Shown: positions 62,646 to 64,000 of the stretch, in pieces | Position numbering within the stretch: the first letter of the stretch is position 1 | How the letters are laid out: every line of letters begins with the position of its first letter | Notes under the pieces: generated by a model | Database searches by the model: none | What the model was told of the DNA's origin: nothing | Seen by the model: only the letters and a program-made list of their open reading frames with translations | Translations under genes and position numbers: made by a program | Origin: Epiperipatus broadwayi | Lineage: Eukaryota; Onychophora; Udeonychophora; Euonychophora; Peripatidae | Assembly (NCBI GenBank): GCA_028023455.1 | Contig: JAQFVV010006216.1 | Location: 2,580,445-2,644,444 of the forward strand | Reading direction: 5' to 3' | DNA length: 64,000 nucleotides

Positions 62646-63765
62646 CTAAAATGAGGAAGGAAATAGAAAATGATCTAATGACTAAGATAACAAAATTTAT
62701 TGGATCATTGGAGAAGATTTATTTGTCTTTGTTCAGGAAAATCGTGCTGATGAATGCTGTCATGCTTCCCAATATCACATACTTCCTTGCGGGCTTCTCA
62801 CCGATGAAAGCCTTTATAAGGAATGTTGAAACCCAATGTAGGAAGCTGTGTTGGGAAGAAAAAGCTCCTGTCATCAGCCTGTGCCTCCTACAAAAACCTA
62901 AGCGGATGAATGGCTTAGGACCACACAGTCAAAATCTTAATCTTATTAATACAGTGTTTTCATAATGTACTTACCAGATTATTTATGAAAAACCCAGACA
63001 TGGAAGGGCTAATATTCCCAGAAGAAATAACTCCTACCGATAGGCCACCCTCCAAAAAGTGGAAGGCTTTGGATTCAAAAGCAAATCTCCATAGTATTTA
63101 ACCATCTAAAAAATGAAGAAACCAGAAACAATGTTTAACAACAAACTAAATTATTGGAACACATATGATCTTATGAATCTGGAAGAAACTAAAATTGACA
63201 ATAAACTAAAATTGACAATATTCTTTTGATTGGGATATCGAGGTTCTTGAGGTTGACCAAACATCTAAAATTGAAACCGAGGTTTGTTGATTTTTTAATC
63301 AAAGTCAACCTTGAGGCCTTGCCTACTGCTGACTTCCTACACAGTAAAAAGAATTATAATCTGGACCCTATATGCACACTATGTAGGCGTAGTGATGAGA
63401 CAATGGTACATATATTGGAAGAGTGTCAAATTTGGAATAGCATAAGAAACATTTTTAAATCTTTCATTAAAAACAAAGAATCAGCTTGTGTAAATTTGAC
63501 TAAAGCCTTCAAGCATGGACATTTCGAGGTCATAAGATTGGCAACATTTATAAATTTTTCCATTTGGTCACTGAGAAATAAGATCATCTTTGAAAGTGGA
63601 GAAGGATATGACATGATTAAAATGTCTTTGCACTTACTAAAAAAAATTAAAGAATTGGACCAAAAATTTTCTCAAAATTGGTATGTTCAACCAGACCTGG
63701 TCCCTGATAAGCCTAAAACAAAGTGTAATACTGATGATGAAAAGAATATAAAGTTGTAAATCTAT
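62646..63765 (+). pseudogene. LINE 3' fragment (L1/Tx1-like), plus strand
   Basis: The frame at 62651-62965 carries the RT thumb region (LFRKIVLMNAVMLPNITYF, CWEEKAPVISLCLLQKP, MNGLGP). A frameshifted stretch follows, then 63226-63759 with LRLTKHLKLKPRFVDFLIK, a knuckle CTLCRRSDETMVHILEEC (C-x2-C-x8-H-x4-C, all ligands present), and IWSLRNKIIFE. It is the same domain order as the minus-strand LINE pieces at 27.2-28.2 and 48.0-49.5 kb. RT palm, endonuclease and ORF1 are missing, a typical 5' truncation. A 16-base tandem duplication (AACTAAAATTGACAAT, 63187-63218) lies between the two frames. Confidence 0.85.
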
Positions 63766-64000
63766 AGATACTAAGAAAATTTGAATGAACCATTTACCTA
63801 AAACATTCTAGATAAACTTTATATGGAAGAGATCCAAGATCTATAAAATGCTATTATAAAGTTAGTCACCGAATTGATGAATAATAGGAAAGGACTTTCA
63901 TTTGATTAATGGATCAGTTTTAATCAATGACCCAATAAATATATTAAGACTGCTTTAATAATGCTTAATGGTAACCCATTTGTTTACTGTAAAAAATCCA

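Noticed and set aside
63426-63614. Minus-strand frame inside the LINE end
   Set aside because: Shadow of the plus-strand zinc-knuckle frame.

Overview
The window is very AT-rich, CpG-poor animal DNA. It holds spliced exons with GT/AG boundaries, tRNA-derived SINEs, several classes of retrotransposon, a hAT transposon and many microsatellites. The only host gene I can support is a minus-strand DNA ligase III (LIG3). Two of its exons, at 20804-20959 and 5781-5912, encode consecutive pieces of the catalytic core and are separated by a 14.9 kb intron. No other LIG3 exon was found by eye, so most of the window is probably LIG3 intron plus upstream sequence. The species cannot be fixed from this. 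The low GC, long introns, AT/GT microsatellites and SINE, RTE, hAT and L1/Tx1 mixture would suit a mollusc such as a cephalopod, but other invertebrates are possible.

Layout. 1-5780: presumed downstream LIG3 intron, with nothing clearly coding. 5781-5912: LIG3 exon. 5913-20803: the long intron. It carries a pair of foldback-element copies (6.1-7.0 kb), a GT microsatellite (7.9 kb), a SINE (9.6-9.96 kb), a CpG-richer island (10.15-10.9 kb), a complete but dead hAT transposon of the ZBED5/SCAND3 type (11.64-14.21 kb), a tRNA-Ala-like SINE with a 16 bp target duplication (14.76-14.86 kb), a perfect 147 bp-arm palindrome flanked by 14 bp direct repeats (15.6-15.96 kb), and several smaller inverted repeats (18.4, 19.8, 20.5 kb). 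20804-20959: LIG3 exon with the adenylation motif KYDGER.

20960-64000 is a graveyard of mobile elements. A nearly full-length L1/Tx1-like LINE lies on the minus strand (26.9-32.1 kb), with remains of ORF1 zinc knuckles, endonuclease, reverse transcriptase and a C-terminal zinc knuckle. A shortened Ty3/gypsy-type LTR element (36.9-39.4 kb) keeps an aspartic protease motif between two diverged LTRs. Further pieces are a second LINE fragment (48.0-49.5 kb), an RTE-type LINE (49.86-52.4 kb) split by a nested foldback element (50.8-51.5 kb), more foldback copies (17.6, 36.3, 39.4, 46.3, 54.2 kb), a SINE pair (60.3 and 60.8 kb), and a third LINE fragment on the plus strand at the end (62.6-63.8 kb). 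Every element-encoded protein seen is broken by frameshifts or stops.

No intact multi-gene system was found. The items most worth following up are the perfect palindrome with its target duplication, the foldback family with its nested insertion, and the unexplained coding-like or CpG-richer islands at 10.2, 22.3-24.4 and 34.4-35.5 kb.
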